From contig CBDFFO010000006.1 of NCBI GenBank assembly GCA_965246805.1, forward strand, positions 1 through 64,000: a DNA stretch of 64,000 nucleotides, read 5' to 3'. The stretch comes from Schlegelella_A sp965246805. Lineage in GTDB: Bacteria > Pseudomonadota > Gammaproteobacteria > Burkholderiales > Burkholderiaceae_C. Of the stretch, positions 8,693-17,900 are shown in pieces. The notes below the pieces were generated by a model, which made no database searches, was not told the DNA's origin, and saw nothing but the letters and a program-made list of their open reading frames with translations. Numbering within the stretch: the first letter of the stretch is position 1; every line of letters starts with the position of its first letter. Both the position numbers and the translations under genes were made by a program.

Positions 8693-11161
8693 TCAGAACG
8701 TGTAATTCGCCTTCACGTAATAGAAGCCCCCGTTGATGCCGATCGGCGAGAAGCTCGGGTAGACCGTCACGGCCGCGTTGTCGAGGCCGGCGCGCTGCGC
8801 GGCGAGCAGGTCGGCACTCACGTGGTTCGGGTACTGGTTGAAGAGGTTGTTGGCGCCGATCGTGAGCGAGAGCGATTTCGTCACCTGCGCCGAAATATCG
8901 AGGTCGGTGATCGCCTTCACCTTGATCGTGCTCAAGTAGTACTGTCCGCCGTCTTCGGTGCCGTACTCCGACGACTTGCCGTAGAAGGTCTCGCGCAGGT
9001 TCACCGCGAAGATGCCGTAGTGCCAGAGTGCGCCGAGGTTGATGCGGTACTTCGGCGTCGCGGTCTCTAGGTCGGAGAGTGCCGCCTTGTCGAGCAGCGT
9101 CTGCGGCAGCAGCTGGGCTGGCGCCTGGTTGACCTTGGTGACCTTGACCTGGTTGTAGTTGCCCGAAAGCGACCAGTCGACGCGGCCGTAGCCCGCGTAG
9201 TCGCTCGCGTAGCTGAGGACGAGGTCGGCGCCTCGGCTGCGGGTGTCGACGGCGTTCGAGAAGATGTTGATGCCGGTGAACGTCACGGTCGGATCGAGCA
9301 CGTTGCCGTTGGCGATGATGGCCGCCGTCACCGCCGGCGAGTTGACCGCGCCGCCCGAGCCGTACAGCGAGCCGCTGCCGACGATTCGGTTCTTGATCGT
9401 GATTTGGTACGCGTCGAGCGTGACGTTCATGCGCGCGGCCGGCTTCAGTACCAGTCCGATGCTGTAGTTGTTCGACTTCTCCGGCTTCAGCCCGTTGACG
9501 CCGACCAGCTTCGCGCCGGCCGAATTCGGTGCGAGCTGCACGAATGCGGTCGTCGGCCCCACGTTGGTGGCCGAGTAGTACTGCTCGGCGAGCGTCGGTG
9601 CCCGAAAGCCGTTGCTGATGGTGCCACGCACCGCAACGGCCGGCATGAAGTCGTAGCGGCTCGTGAGCTTGCCGACGGTCGTGCTGCCGAAGTCGTTGAA
9701 GTGCTCGTAACGCGCGGCGGCGTCGAGCTCGAGCTTCGCGATCGGCGAGCCGGCGAGGTCGGCGTACACCGCGTAGTTGTTCCGGCTGTGCTTGCCGGCG
9801 TCTGTCGGCAGGAAACCGGGAAACGACTGCGCGCCTTCCTTGTAGCGCGAGGCCGGTTCGCCGGCGCCGATCGCGTAGCTGTCGCGCCGGTACTCGGCGC
9901 CGATCGCGACGTTGAGCGGGGTCTGCCAGCCGATCTCGTAGCCGCGCGACAGGTCGACGTTGGTGGTCCACTGAGTCGCGGTGAAGCTGCCGTCCTTGAA
10001 TTCGGTCGGCGTCGCGCCGGTGTCGTTGAAGAGCGCGACGTTGGCCGAATGCTTGGTCATCACTTCGTCCTTGTCACGGCCGTAGGTGGTGCTCAGGTCC
10101 CAGCTCCAGCCCATGAAGTCGCGGCCCTTGATGCCGCCGGTGAAGGCGAAGTCGTCCTCGTCGATCGCTTCCTTCGGGCTGAAGCCGTTCGGATAGACCC
10201 GCGGGATTCGGCTCGGCAGCCGGTAGTTCTCGAACGCCTCCGCCTTCTTCTTGCCATAGGTGCCGAAGGCGTAGGCCTGCATGCCGGCGCCCAGCTCGAG
10301 GCCGGTGTTGAGCGACAGCAGGTTCAGGTGATACGCCGCATCGCCCGAGATGTAGTTCAAGTGCGGATAGCCGGGCAGGTTGCGCAGGTTCGGGATGGCC
10401 GCCAGGTTGGCTGCGTCGACCACGCGCGGATCGATGCCGCCGCGGTCGCTGTGGCCGTGGTACTTGCTCTCGGCCGTGAGGCTCACGAACGCGCCCTCGG
10501 TGGGCTTCAGGCCGAAGTTGGCCGACCCGTCGCCGGTGCGGCCACCGCCGTCGAAGTACTTGCCGCCGGTGACGCCGAGCGAACCACCGACCGCGTTGGA
10601 CTTGAGGATGATGTTGACGACGCCGGCGATCGCATCGCTGCCGTATTGCGCCGCGGCGCCGTCCTGGAGCACCTCGATGTGGTCGATGGCCGAAACCGGG
10701 ATGAAGTTCAGGTCGGCGGCCGCGCCGCCCTGGTACGGGCCGCCAAGCACCGCGAGGTTCGCCGTCGTGTGGCGTCGCTTGCCGTTGACCAGCACCAGCG
10801 TGTTGTTCGGGCTCAGGCCGCGCAGGCGCGCCGACAGCGTGAGGTTCGCGGTGTCGCCGCCGAAGGCCTGCGCCGTGAACGACGGGATGTTCTGCGCGAT
10901 CGCCTGGATCAAGTCGGCCTGGCCGACGCGTTGCAGCGAGCTGGCGTCGAGCACCTGGATGGGCGCGGCACTGTCGACCGCCTTCAGCCCGACCTGACGC
11001 GTGCCGGTGATGATGACCGCGTCGAGGTTGCTCTTGTCGGCGGGCTCGGCCGATGCGACGGTGACTGGCAGCGGTGCGCTGCTCTGCCCGAACGCGTGAG
11101 GCGCATGCTGAAGCGCGAACAGCGCGGTCATGGAATAGGTACCGCAGGCGAGCTTGTTCAT
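8693..11161 (-). CDS. TonB-dependent outer-membrane receptor
   Basis: 822 residues. The start at 11161 follows GGAG and gives a signal-like N-terminus, MNKLACGTYSMTALFALQH. Then come the TonB-box area and plug domain: LDAVIITGTRQVGLKAVDSAAP, RLRGLSPNNTLVLVNGKRRH and the IEVLQDGAAAQYGSDAIAGVVNI plug signature. The remainder is beta-strand-rich barrel ending YYVKANYTF with a terminal phenylalanine, the usual outer-membrane targeting end. It imports a scarce ligand using TonB energy. The ligand is unknown: neighbours give no hint, and no cobalamin riboswitch-like box was seen in the 180-base leader. Confidence 0.93.
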   Translation of the reverse strand: MNKLACGTYSMTALFALQHAPHAFGQSSAPLPVTVASAEPADKSNLDAVIITGTRQVGLKAVDSAAPIQVLDASSLQRVGQADLIQAIAQNIPSFTAQAFGGDTANLTLSARLRGLSPNNTLVLVNGKRRHTTANLAVLGGPYQGGAAADLNFIPVSAIDHIEVLQDGAAAQYGSDAIAGVVNIILKSNAVGGSLGVTGGKYFDGGGRTGDGSANFGLKPTEGAFVSLTAESKYHGHSDRGGIDPRVVDAANLAAIPNLRNLPGYPHLNYISGDAAYHLNLLSLNTGLELGAGMQAYAFGTYGKKKAEAFENYRLPSRIPRVYPNGFSPKEAIDEDDFAFTGGIKGRDFMGWSWDLSTTYGRDKDEVMTKHSANVALFNDTGATPTEFKDGSFTATQWTTNVDLSRGYEIGWQTPLNVAIGAEYRRDSYAIGAGEPASRYKEGAQSFPGFLPTDAGKHSRNNYAVYADLAGSPIAKLELDAAARYEHFNDFGSTTVGKLTSRYDFMPAVAVRGTISNGFRAPTLAEQYYSATNVGPTTAFVQLAPNSAGAKLVGVNGLKPEKSNNYSIGLVLKPAARMNVTLDAYQITIKNRIVGSGSLYGSGGAVNSPAVTAAIIANGNVLDPTVTFTGINIFSNAVDTRSRGADLVLSYASDYAGYGRVDWSLSGNYNQVKVTKVNQAPAQLLPQTLLDKAALSDLETATPKYRINLGALWHYGIFAVNLRETFYGKSSEYGTEDGGQYYLSTIKVKAITDLDISAQVTKSLSLTIGANNLFNQYPNHVSADLLAAQRAGLDNAAVTVYPSFSPIGINGGFYYVKANYTF

Positions 11162-11341
11162 GTCATCACTCCGGTTGGCGCGCATGCACCGTTGAGGGGG
11201 GCGGCGAAAGGAAGCGGAGCGCATTTAGCAACTCCCATGCCCCGATGCAACCGACGCGATGACGGCGAGCGCGATGCGCCACCGCGTCGCGCGACGATCC
11301 CCGGATGCGAATGACGACGTTGGCCGCGTGCGCGGCGGCCG

Positions 11342-11839
11342 CTATGCCGCGAGTGCGGCGTCGATGTCGGCGGCGATCGACTTCGGCGTGTCGGTCGGCG
11401 CATAGCGCTTGATGACGTGGCCGTCCTTGCCGATCAGGAACTTGGTGAAGTTCCACTTGATCGCCTTGGTGCCGAGAATGCCCGGCGCCTGGGCGGTGAG
11501 CCATTTCCAGAGCGGGTGCGCGTCGTTGCCGTTGACGTCGACCTTGCTCATCATCGGGAACGACACGCCGTAGTTGAGCTGGCAGAACGACGCGATCTCG
11601 TCGTTCGTGCCGGGGTCCTGGTGACCGAACTGGTTGCTCGGGAAGCCGACGACGACGAGGCCCTTGTCGGCGTACGTCTTCGACAAGGCCTCGAGCCCTT
11701 CGAATTGAGGCGTGAAGCCGCACTTGCTCGCGGTGTTCACGATCAGCATCACCTTGTCGCGAAACGTCGAGAGCGAGACCGCCTGGCCGTCGATCGAGGT
11801 GGCGTTGAAGTCGTGGGCGGTGGAGGTATCGGTGGTCAT
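11342..11839 (-). CDS. Glutathione peroxidase family thiol peroxidase
   Basis: 165 residues, full length for bacterial GPx. It reduces hydroperoxides using glutathione or, as in most bacterial members, thioredoxin. Motifs are VNTASKCGFTPQF with the peroxidatic cysteine (Cys, not Sec), GFPSNQFGHQDPG with the catalytic glutamine, and WNFTKFLIGKDG with the conserved Trp-Asn. The ATG at 11839 matches the family start (TTDTSTAHDFNATSIDG); upstream in-frame codons are Arg/Pro-rich and look non-coding. It is a single gene between the receptor and the EamA exporter. Confidence 0.93.
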   Translation of the reverse strand: MTTDTSTAHDFNATSIDGQAVSLSTFRDKVMLIVNTASKCGFTPQFEGLEALSKTYADKGLVVVGFPSNQFGHQDPGTNDEIASFCQLNYGVSFPMMSKVDVNGNDAHPLWKWLTAQAPGILGTKAIKWNFTKFLIGKDGHVIKRYAPTDTPKSIAADIDAALAA

Positions 11840-11939
11840 GGCGGTCTCGTCTCGGTTGGGTGGGCGCTCGAACGGCCGAGCGCAGCGCGATGCTAGAGGA
11901 TGGACCCTCCGCCGAAGACCCTGAGCGCCGTGCAACGGA

Positions 11940-12899
11940 TCAGGCTGTCGTGTCGATCGCATCACGAGCGGCAGCGGCGTCGGCCGAGCTGTCGGCTGCC
12001 CCGGCGCTGAAGGCCGCCCACACCGCACTGGCGACGATGAGCGCGGCGCCGAGCGCGAGTGGCCGGCTCCACTGCGAGCTGTCGAGCCACGTGGCCGAGG
12101 CGGATGCGAACAGCACCTCGGTGAGCATCACCATCGCGGTGAGCTGGGCCGGCAAACGCGCTGCGCCGTACTGGAGCGACAGGTTCCCGGCGAGGAAGAG
12201 CAGCGTGAGCCCGGCCAGCGGCCAGAGCCATGTCGCCGCCGGCGCCGGCAACGCCAAGCGCGCGTCGCCGCTGCCGAGCGAGCCTGCGATCGCGCCGGCC
12301 ACGATCGCGCCGCCGAGAAACATCGCGAGCGCGCGGCCCTCTTCCGGCTGCGCCGCCTCGCGTCGCAGCATGACGTTGTTGAGCGCGAAACTGAAGCCGC
12401 CGACGAGGCCGAGCCCATCCGCCAGCGAGAGCGACCATGAGAGATGGGCCGAGCCGTCGTCAGGCGGCCACAGCACGATGGCCGCACCGAGCAACGCGAG
12501 CAGCACGCGGGCAGCCGCCGGCAGCCCGAAGCGCTCGGCGAGCAGCAGGCGCGCGAGCACGGCGCTCCAGATCGGCATCAGATAGAAGAGCAACACGACG
12601 CGGATCACGTCGCCGATCACGATCGCCCAATTGAAGGACGCGTTCGTAACGCCGGCCGCCACGACCAGCACCCAGAGCGCCGGTGTGCGCAACAGTTGCG
12701 ACAGCGCCCGCGGCCGTGCGATGACGATGAGCAACGACGCCAGCGTGAAGATCAGCGTGGTGGCCCAGAGCGGATGCAGTCCGCGCGCTTCGAGAAGGCG
12801 AAACGGCCACCAAGAGGTGCCCCAGACCGCCGCGTTGACGAGCAGCGCCGCGGCGGGCAGCCATATGGCGCGCGGGTGCAAGCGCTCCCGGCCGATCAA
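11940..12899 (-). CDS. EamA/DMT-family inner-membrane exporter
   Basis: About 319 residues with ten hydrophobic segments in two repeated halves, the EamA (DUF6) arrangement for metabolite or amino-acid efflux. Clear segments include WLPAAALLVNAAVWGTSWWPF, VLLFYLMPIWSAVLARLLL (the conserved LxPxxSAVLARLLL-type repeat end) and LTAMVMLTEVLFASASATWL. The start is uncertain: TTG at 12899 overlaps the lplT stop as TTGA, while TTG at 12881 has a nearby GGGAG. Either way it is translationally linked to lplT. The exported substrate is unknown. Confidence 0.85.
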   Translation of the reverse strand: MIGRERLHPRAIWLPAAALLVNAAVWGTSWWPFRLLEARGLHPLWATTLIFTLASLLIVIARPRALSQLLRTPALWVLVVAAGVTNASFNWAIVIGDVIRVVLLFYLMPIWSAVLARLLLAERFGLPAAARVLLALLGAAIVLWPPDDGSAHLSWSLSLADGLGLVGGFSFALNNVMLRREAAQPEEGRALAMFLGGAIVAGAIAGSLGSGDARLALPAPAATWLWPLAGLTLLFLAGNLSLQYGAARLPAQLTAMVMLTEVLFASASATWLDSSQWSRPLALGAALIVASAVWAAFSAGAADSSADAAAARDAIDTTA

Positions 12900-14173
12900 T
12901 GCTTGTCGAGCCGCGCGATCGCCAGCAAGCGCGCGATCTCGTCGCAATGCCGCACCGCATTGCTCGCGTGCCAACGCTTGATGAGCCACATCGTCGCCGC
13001 GACCAGCACGCCGAACGCGCTGATCGCGATGAACGCCGAGAGGCCGAAGCGCGTCATGCCCGTGTAGAACGCTCCGAGACCCAAGATGCAGGCTTGCTCG
13101 TTGAAGTTCTGCACTGCGATCGAACGGCCGGCGCCCATCAGGTTGGCGCCACGGTGTTGCAGCAGCGCGTTCATCGGCACCACCAGGTAGCCGCCGATCG
13201 CGCCGAGCAGGACGAGGAAGGGCGCCGCCACCCAGACGTTGGTGATCCCGTTCAGGCCGATCACCAGAACGCCCATCGCGATGCCGAGCGGCATCACGTT
13301 GGTGGCCTGGTCGAGCCGCACCCGCATCGACGCCAGCACCGCGCCGGCTGCGGTGCCGATGGCGACCACGCCCACCAGTGAAGAGGCTTGCTGCGTGTTG
13401 TAGCCGAGCGCCACCGCGGCCCACGCGAACACGATCACGCGCAGATTGCCGGAGACGCCCCAGAAGAGCGTCGTCGTCGCGAGCGAGATCTGGCCGAGCT
13501 TGTCGTGCCAGAGGCGTGCGTTGCAGCTCGAAAAATCCCGAATCAGGCCGGTGAAGGAGTGTTCGATCGGCTGCAACGGCGCATCGGTGCGCGGGATCCG
13601 AAGGTTGAAGAGCGCCGCGATCATGTAGAGGATCACCATCACCGAGATCGCCGCTTCCGGCGCGGTGCTGATGCCGGTGTCGATCATCGGCACGTCGAAC
13701 GCGAGCAGGTGGTGCGAGACGACACGGCCGAGCAGCTGGCCGCCGAGCAGCACGCCGAGGATGATCGACAGGATGGTGAGGCCCTCGATCCAGCCGTTCG
13801 CCTTCACGAGCTGGGAGTTCGGCAGCAGCTCGGTCAGGATGCCGTATTTCGCGGGCGAGTACGCAGCCGCTCCGAGACCGACGATCGCGTATGCGAACAG
13901 CGGGTTCGCGCCGAACAGCATCAGCAGGCAGCCGATCACCTTGATCGCGTTCGACACGAACATGACTTTGCCCTTGGGCACCGCGTCGGCGAACGCGCCG
14001 ACGAAAGGCGCGAGGATCACGTAGAAGAGCGCGAACATCGGCGTCAACGCCGGCACATGCCATGACGGTGCACCCGAGGTGCGCAGCATTTCGATGGCAG
14101 CGACGAGCAGCGCGTTGTCAGCCAATGAGCTGAAGAACTGCGCCGCCATGATCGTGAAGAAGCCTTTTTTCAT
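12896..14173 (-). CDS. lplT: Lysophospholipid transporter LplT (MFS)
   Basis: 425 residues, an MFS carrier that flips lysophospholipids into the cytoplasmic leaflet for re-acylation. The opening MKKGFFTIMAAQFFSSLADNALLVAAIEML is highly typical of LplT, as are DAVPKGKVMFVSNAIKV and GLGAAAYSPAKYGILTELLP. It is a stand-alone form; the acyltransferase partner Aas is not fused or adjacent. It is divergent from alr, an arrangement I know from other Burkholderiales, and its end overlaps the EamA gene. Confidence 0.93.
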   Translation of the reverse strand: MKKGFFTIMAAQFFSSLADNALLVAAIEMLRTSGAPSWHVPALTPMFALFYVILAPFVGAFADAVPKGKVMFVSNAIKVIGCLLMLFGANPLFAYAIVGLGAAAYSPAKYGILTELLPNSQLVKANGWIEGLTILSIILGVLLGGQLLGRVVSHHLLAFDVPMIDTGISTAPEAAISVMVILYMIAALFNLRIPRTDAPLQPIEHSFTGLIRDFSSCNARLWHDKLGQISLATTTLFWGVSGNLRVIVFAWAAVALGYNTQQASSLVGVVAIGTAAGAVLASMRVRLDQATNVMPLGIAMGVLVIGLNGITNVWVAAPFLVLLGAIGGYLVVPMNALLQHRGANLMGAGRSIAVQNFNEQACILGLGAFYTGMTRFGLSAFIAISAFGVLVAATMWLIKRWHASNAVRHCDEIARLLAIARLDKH

Positions 14174-14308
14174 TCGCGTGTGGCTTCTGAGCGGCGGTCT
14201 TGTGACCGCGTGGGCGTTGGCGGCGGCGGTTTATAGCACGCGTGTTTTGGCGCGCGGCCCGGCAATCCCGAGTGATCGGAAGGCATGCGCTGCCAAAATC
14301 GATCGGCC

Positions 14309-15475
14309 ATGCCGCGCCCGATCGAAGCCCTTGTTCACGCCGACGCGCTCGCCGCCAACCTCGCGCGTGCGCGCCGCGCGGCGCCGGGCGCCAAGGCGTG
14401 GGCCGTGGTGAAGGCGAACGCGTACGGCCATGGCATCGCGAACGCGTATGCCGGCTTGCAGAAGGCCGACGGCTTCGCGCTGCTCGACCTTGACGAAGCC
14501 GAACAGGTGCGCGCGCTCGGCTGGCGCGGCCCGATCCTTCTGCTCGAAGGCTGCTTCGACGCGCGCGACCTCGATGCGTGTTCGCGGCTCAACCTCTGGC
14601 ACACCGTGCACCACCGCGCACAGATCGAGATGCTCGCGGCACACAAGACGCAGGTGCCGCACCGCGTGTTCCTGAAGATGAACAGCGGCATGAACCGGCT
14701 CGGTTTCGCGCCGGCCGCGTATCGCGCCGCCTACCTGCGGCTCGCCGCGCTGCCGCAGGTCGAGGGCATCACGCTGATGACGCATCTCGCCGGCGCCGAT
14801 GGCGGGACCGGCGCGCCGGCCGACGTGCGCGAACAGATGGCCGTCTTCGAAGCGGCCACCGCCGAACTGCCCGGCGAACGGTCGATCTGCAACAGCGCGG
14901 CGACGCTTCGCTTCGCCGCGCACGACGAGGCGATGCGCGGCGACTGGATCCGTCCCGGCATCCTGCTGTACGGCTCGTCGCCCGATCACCCGGTTCGAAC
15001 CAGCGCCGATTGGGCGCTGCGGCCGACCATGACGCTGCGCAGCGAACTCATCGCCTGCCAGGCGCTCAACGCGGGCGATGCGGTCGGCTACGGCGGCCGG
15101 TTCCGCGCCGAACGCGCGATGCGCATCGGTGTCGTCGCCTGCGGCTATGCCGACGGCTACCCGCGCGTGATGCCGGCCGGCGCCGATGGCCTCGCGGTGC
15201 ACGTGCTGGTCGATGGAACGCGCGCCCGCGTCGTCGGGCGCGTGTCGATGGACATGATCACGGTCGACCTCACGTCGGTGCCCGCGGCGGACGTCGGCAG
15301 CGAGGTCGTGCTGTGGGGCCGTGCCGGCAACGGCGCGGTGTTGCCGATCGACGAGATCGCCGAGGCCGCGGGCACCGTCGGGTACGAGCTGATGTGCGCA
15401 CGTGCACCGCGCGTGCCCACGCGCGGGGTCGACCACGGTGTCGACGCGCCCGGCGCTCGCGTCGACCCCGCCTGA
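14309..15475 (+). CDS. alr: Alanine racemase
   Basis: Interconverts L- and D-alanine for peptidoglycan, a cytoplasmic PLP enzyme. The 388 residues hold AWAVVKANAYGHG with the PLP lysine, the substrate-binding segment MNSGMNRLGF, and GYGGRFRAERAMRIGVVACGYADGYPR with the catalytic tyrosine near the C-terminal domain. The ATG at 14309 (MPRPIEALVHADALAANL) fits the family; an in-frame ATG 24 bases earlier does not. It is the first gene of a plus-strand run and ends one base before arfB. Confidence 0.96.
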   Translation: MPRPIEALVHADALAANLARARRAAPGAKAWAVVKANAYGHGIANAYAGLQKADGFALLDLDEAEQVRALGWRGPILLLEGCFDARDLDACSRLNLWHTVHHRAQIEMLAAHKTQVPHRVFLKMNSGMNRLGFAPAAYRAAYLRLAALPQVEGITLMTHLAGADGGTGAPADVREQMAVFEAATAELPGERSICNSAATLRFAAHDEAMRGDWIRPGILLYGSSPDHPVRTSADWALRPTMTLRSELIACQALNAGDAVGYGGRFRAERAMRIGVVACGYADGYPRVMPAGADGLAVHVLVDGTRARVVGRVSMDMITVDLTSVPAADVGSEVVLWGRAGNGAVLPIDEIAEAAGTVGYELMCARAPRVPTRGVDHGVDAPGARVDPA

Positions 15476-15476
15476 C

Positions 15477-15914
15477 ATGCCGCGCCGCGGCTCTCCGCTC
15501 GCGCCGGAACGCGCTGCCGGCCTCGTCATCGACGAGAACGAGGTCGAGCTCAGCGCGATCCGCGCGCAGGGCGCGGGCGGCCAGAACGTCAACAAGGTGT
15601 CGAGCGCGGTGCACCTGCGCTTCGACATCGGCGCCTCGTCGCTGCGCGACGACGTGAAGGCGCGCCTGCTCGCGCTGCGCGACCAGCGCATCACCGACGA
15701 GGGAGTGGTGGTGCTGAAGGCGCAGCAGCACCGCAGCCAGGAGCAGAACCGGCGCGCCGCGATCGAGCGGCTGCAGACGATGGTCGATGGCGTGGCAAGC
15801 GTGCCAGTCGAGCGCAAGGCGACGAAGCCGACCCGGGCGTCGAAGCAGCGCCGCCTCGACGGCAAGTCGATGCGCAGCGAGGTGAAGGCCGGCCGAACGA
15901 AAGTGAACGAGTAG
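15477..15914 (+). CDS. arfB: Alternative ribosome-rescue factor ArfB (YaeJ)
   Basis: 145 residues. A codon-independent peptidyl-tRNA hydrolase that enters stalled ribosomes lacking a stop codon. The catalytic GGQ lies in IRAQGAGGQNVNKVSSAVHLRF, and the basic C-terminal tail (RKATKPTRASKQRRLDGKS, then KAGRTK) is the part that reads the empty mRNA channel. The domain that would make it a standard release factor is missing, as expected for ArfB. Start ATG is one base after the alr stop, so the two are very likely co-transcribed. Confidence 0.95.
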   Translation: MPRRGSPLAPERAAGLVIDENEVELSAIRAQGAGGQNVNKVSSAVHLRFDIGASSLRDDVKARLLALRDQRITDEGVVVLKAQQHRSQEQNRRAAIERLQTMVDGVASVPVERKATKPTRASKQRRLDGKSMRSEVKAGRTKVNE

Positions 15915-16026
15915 CCAGCGCCGCCGGCCCGATCGCGCAGCGGCGCTGCCGTACGCGCTGCCGCTCGGCTTTCACGGCAATGTCACCGCGGCGTGACGGC
16001 ATGAGGCGCGCCGCTACAGTCTGTGC

Positions 16027-17403
16027 ATGGCGAAAGAAAGATCGATCTACACCTGCACCGAATGCGGCGGCACGAGCCCGAAGTGGCTCGGCAAGTGCCC
16101 GCACTGCAACGCCTGGAACACGCTGGTCGAATCGGTGGCTGAAAGCGCGGCGAAGCACCGCTACCAGACGCCGGTAAGGGGCCTGCACGCGCCCCAGACG
16201 GTTGCGACGTTGTCCGAGATCGAAGCGTCGGACGTCGACCGCCAGCCGACCGGCATCGACGAGCTCGACCGGGTGCTCGGCGGCGGCATCGTCGCGGGCG
16301 GCGTGGTGCTGATCGGCGGCGACCCGGGCATCGGCAAGTCGACCTTGCTGCTGCAGGCGCTCGACGCGCTGTCGCGCCACATGAAGGTGCTCTACGTGAC
16401 GGGCGAGGAGAGCGGCGCGCAGGTCGCGCTGCGCTCACGGCGGCTGGGCCTGGCGGGCAGCGGCGTGCGGGTGATGGCCGAGATCCAGCTCGAACGCATC
16501 GCGGCGACGCTCGAGGCCGAAGGGCCGCAGGTCTGCGTGATCGATTCCATTCAGACGGTTTACAGCGAAGAGCTCACATCGGCACCGGGCTCGGTCGCGC
16601 AGGTGCGCGAGTGCGCGGCGCAGCTCACGCGCATCGCGAAGAGCACGGGCATCACCATCATCCTGGTCGGCCACGTCACGAAAGACGGTGCGCTCGCCGG
16701 CCCGCGCGTGCTCGAGCACATCGTCGACACGGTGCTCTATTTCGAAGGCGACACGCATTCGAGCTTCCGGCTGATCCGCGCGATCAAGAACCGCTTCGGC
16801 GCGGTCAACGAGATCGGCGTGTTCGCGATGACCGAGAAGGGCTTGAAGGGCGTCGCCAACCCGAGCGCAATCTTTCTCTCGACGCATGGCGATCCGGTGG
16901 CGGGCTCGTGCGTGCTCGTCACGCTCGAAGGGACGCGGCCGCTGTTGGTCGAGGTCCAGGCGCTGGTCGACAGCGGCGGCCCGAGCCCGCGCCGACTCTC
17001 GGTCGGCATCGAACGCGACCGGCTCGCGATGATGCTCGCGGTGCTGCATCGGCACGCCGGCATCGCCGCCAACGACCAGGACGTGTTCGTCAACGCGGTC
17101 GGTGGCGTTCGCATCAGCGAACCGGCCGCCGACCTCGCGGTGATGCTCGCGATCCAGAGCAGCTTGCGTGGCAAGCCGCTGCCGCGCGGCTTCATCGCGT
17201 TCGGCGAGGTGGGCCTCGCGGGCGAGGTGCGGCCCGCGCCGCGCGGCCAGGAGCGCTTGCGCGAAGCGGCCAAGCTCGGCTTCAGCATCGCGATCGTGCC
17301 GAAGGCCAACGTGCCGCCGAAGAACGCGAAGGCGATTGAAGGGCTCACGATCCATCCGGTCGAGCGCATCGAGGAAGCGATCGATCTGGTTCGCACGCTC
17401 TGA
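16027..17403 (+). CDS. radA: DNA repair protein RadA
   Basis: 458 residues, full length. A RecA-like, DnaB-type branch-migration helicase for recombination intermediates. Domains in order: N-terminal zinc finger with two CxxC pairs (CTECGGTSPKWLGKCPHC), RecA-like ATPase with Walker A GGDPGIGKSTLLLQ, the RadA-specific KNRFG motif followed by AVNEIGVFAM, and a C-terminal Lon-protease-like domain ending near PVERIEEAIDLV. The Lon-like part is normally non-catalytic. Its position between alr/arfB and ilvE is conserved in related bacteria. Confidence 0.97.
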   Translation: MAKERSIYTCTECGGTSPKWLGKCPHCNAWNTLVESVAESAAKHRYQTPVRGLHAPQTVATLSEIEASDVDRQPTGIDELDRVLGGGIVAGGVVLIGGDPGIGKSTLLLQALDALSRHMKVLYVTGEESGAQVALRSRRLGLAGSGVRVMAEIQLERIAATLEAEGPQVCVIDSIQTVYSEELTSAPGSVAQVRECAAQLTRIAKSTGITIILVGHVTKDGALAGPRVLEHIVDTVLYFEGDTHSSFRLIRAIKNRFGAVNEIGVFAMTEKGLKGVANPSAIFLSTHGDPVAGSCVLVTLEGTRPLLVEVQALVDSGGPSPRRLSVGIERDRLAMMLAVLHRHAGIAANDQDVFVNAVGGVRISEPAADLAVMLAIQSSLRGKPLPRGFIAFGEVGLAGEVRPAPRGQERLREAAKLGFSIAIVPKANVPPKNAKAIEGLTIHPVERIEEAIDLVRTL

Positions 17404-17418
17404 GACCGGAAGGGCCAC

Positions 17419-17829
17419 ATGGACCCACGTCTCGGCTGGGCGCTCGTCGTCCTCCTCCTCGTCGCCGGCTTTCAGGCCTACCAGTGGAAGGGCGTCGCGC
17501 TCTCGGTCACGCTGATCGTGTTCTGGCTGGTGCTGCAGTTCAACCGCACGCTGCGCGTGATGAAGAACGCCACCGACCTGCCGATCGGCTACGTCGACAA
17601 CGCGCGTGCACTGCAGGCCAGGCTCAAGCTGCACATGCCGCTGGTTTCGGTGGTCGGCTTCACGCAAAGCCTCGGCAAGCGCAGCGCCGAAAGCCACGGC
17701 GTTGACGAGACCTACGCCTGGACCGACCCCGAAGGACGCGAGCTCGCGATCTCGTTCCACCACGGGCGCATCGCGCGCTGGTATCTGCACGTGCCCGACG
17801 AGGCCCCGGTCGCGCAGCCCGTTGAATAG
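17419..17829 (+). CDS. Small membrane protein of unknown function, 136 residues
   Basis: The N-terminus has two hydrophobic stretches (GWALVVLLLVAGFQAYQW and VALSVTLIVFWLVLQF), followed by a soluble C-terminal half (IGYVDNARALQARLKLHMPLV and HGVDETYAWTDPEGRELAISFHHGRI). I recognise it as a conserved Burkholderiales protein near radA/ilvE that has no assigned function and is sometimes mislabelled. It starts 15 bases after radA with no separate promoter visible, so it is probably in the same transcript. Confidence 0.8.
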   Translation: MDPRLGWALVVLLLVAGFQAYQWKGVALSVTLIVFWLVLQFNRTLRVMKNATDLPIGYVDNARALQARLKLHMPLVSVVGFTQSLGKRSAESHGVDETYAWTDPEGRELAISFHHGRIARWYLHVPDEAPVAQPVE

Positions 17830-17900
17830 AATGGCCGACCCGTCGACCGACGCGCAGCGCTTGGGCCTGCCGCAGCGGCCGATGCACCGAGGAGTCCGCA

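Noticed and set aside
9404..11314. 636-codon plus-strand frame opposite the TonB receptor
   Set aside because: Shadow frame rich in Arg and Val; the receptor on the minus strand is unambiguous.
11162..11341. Cobalamin or other riboswitch before the TonB receptor
   Set aside because: No B12-box or other conserved element could be recognised in the 180-base leader.
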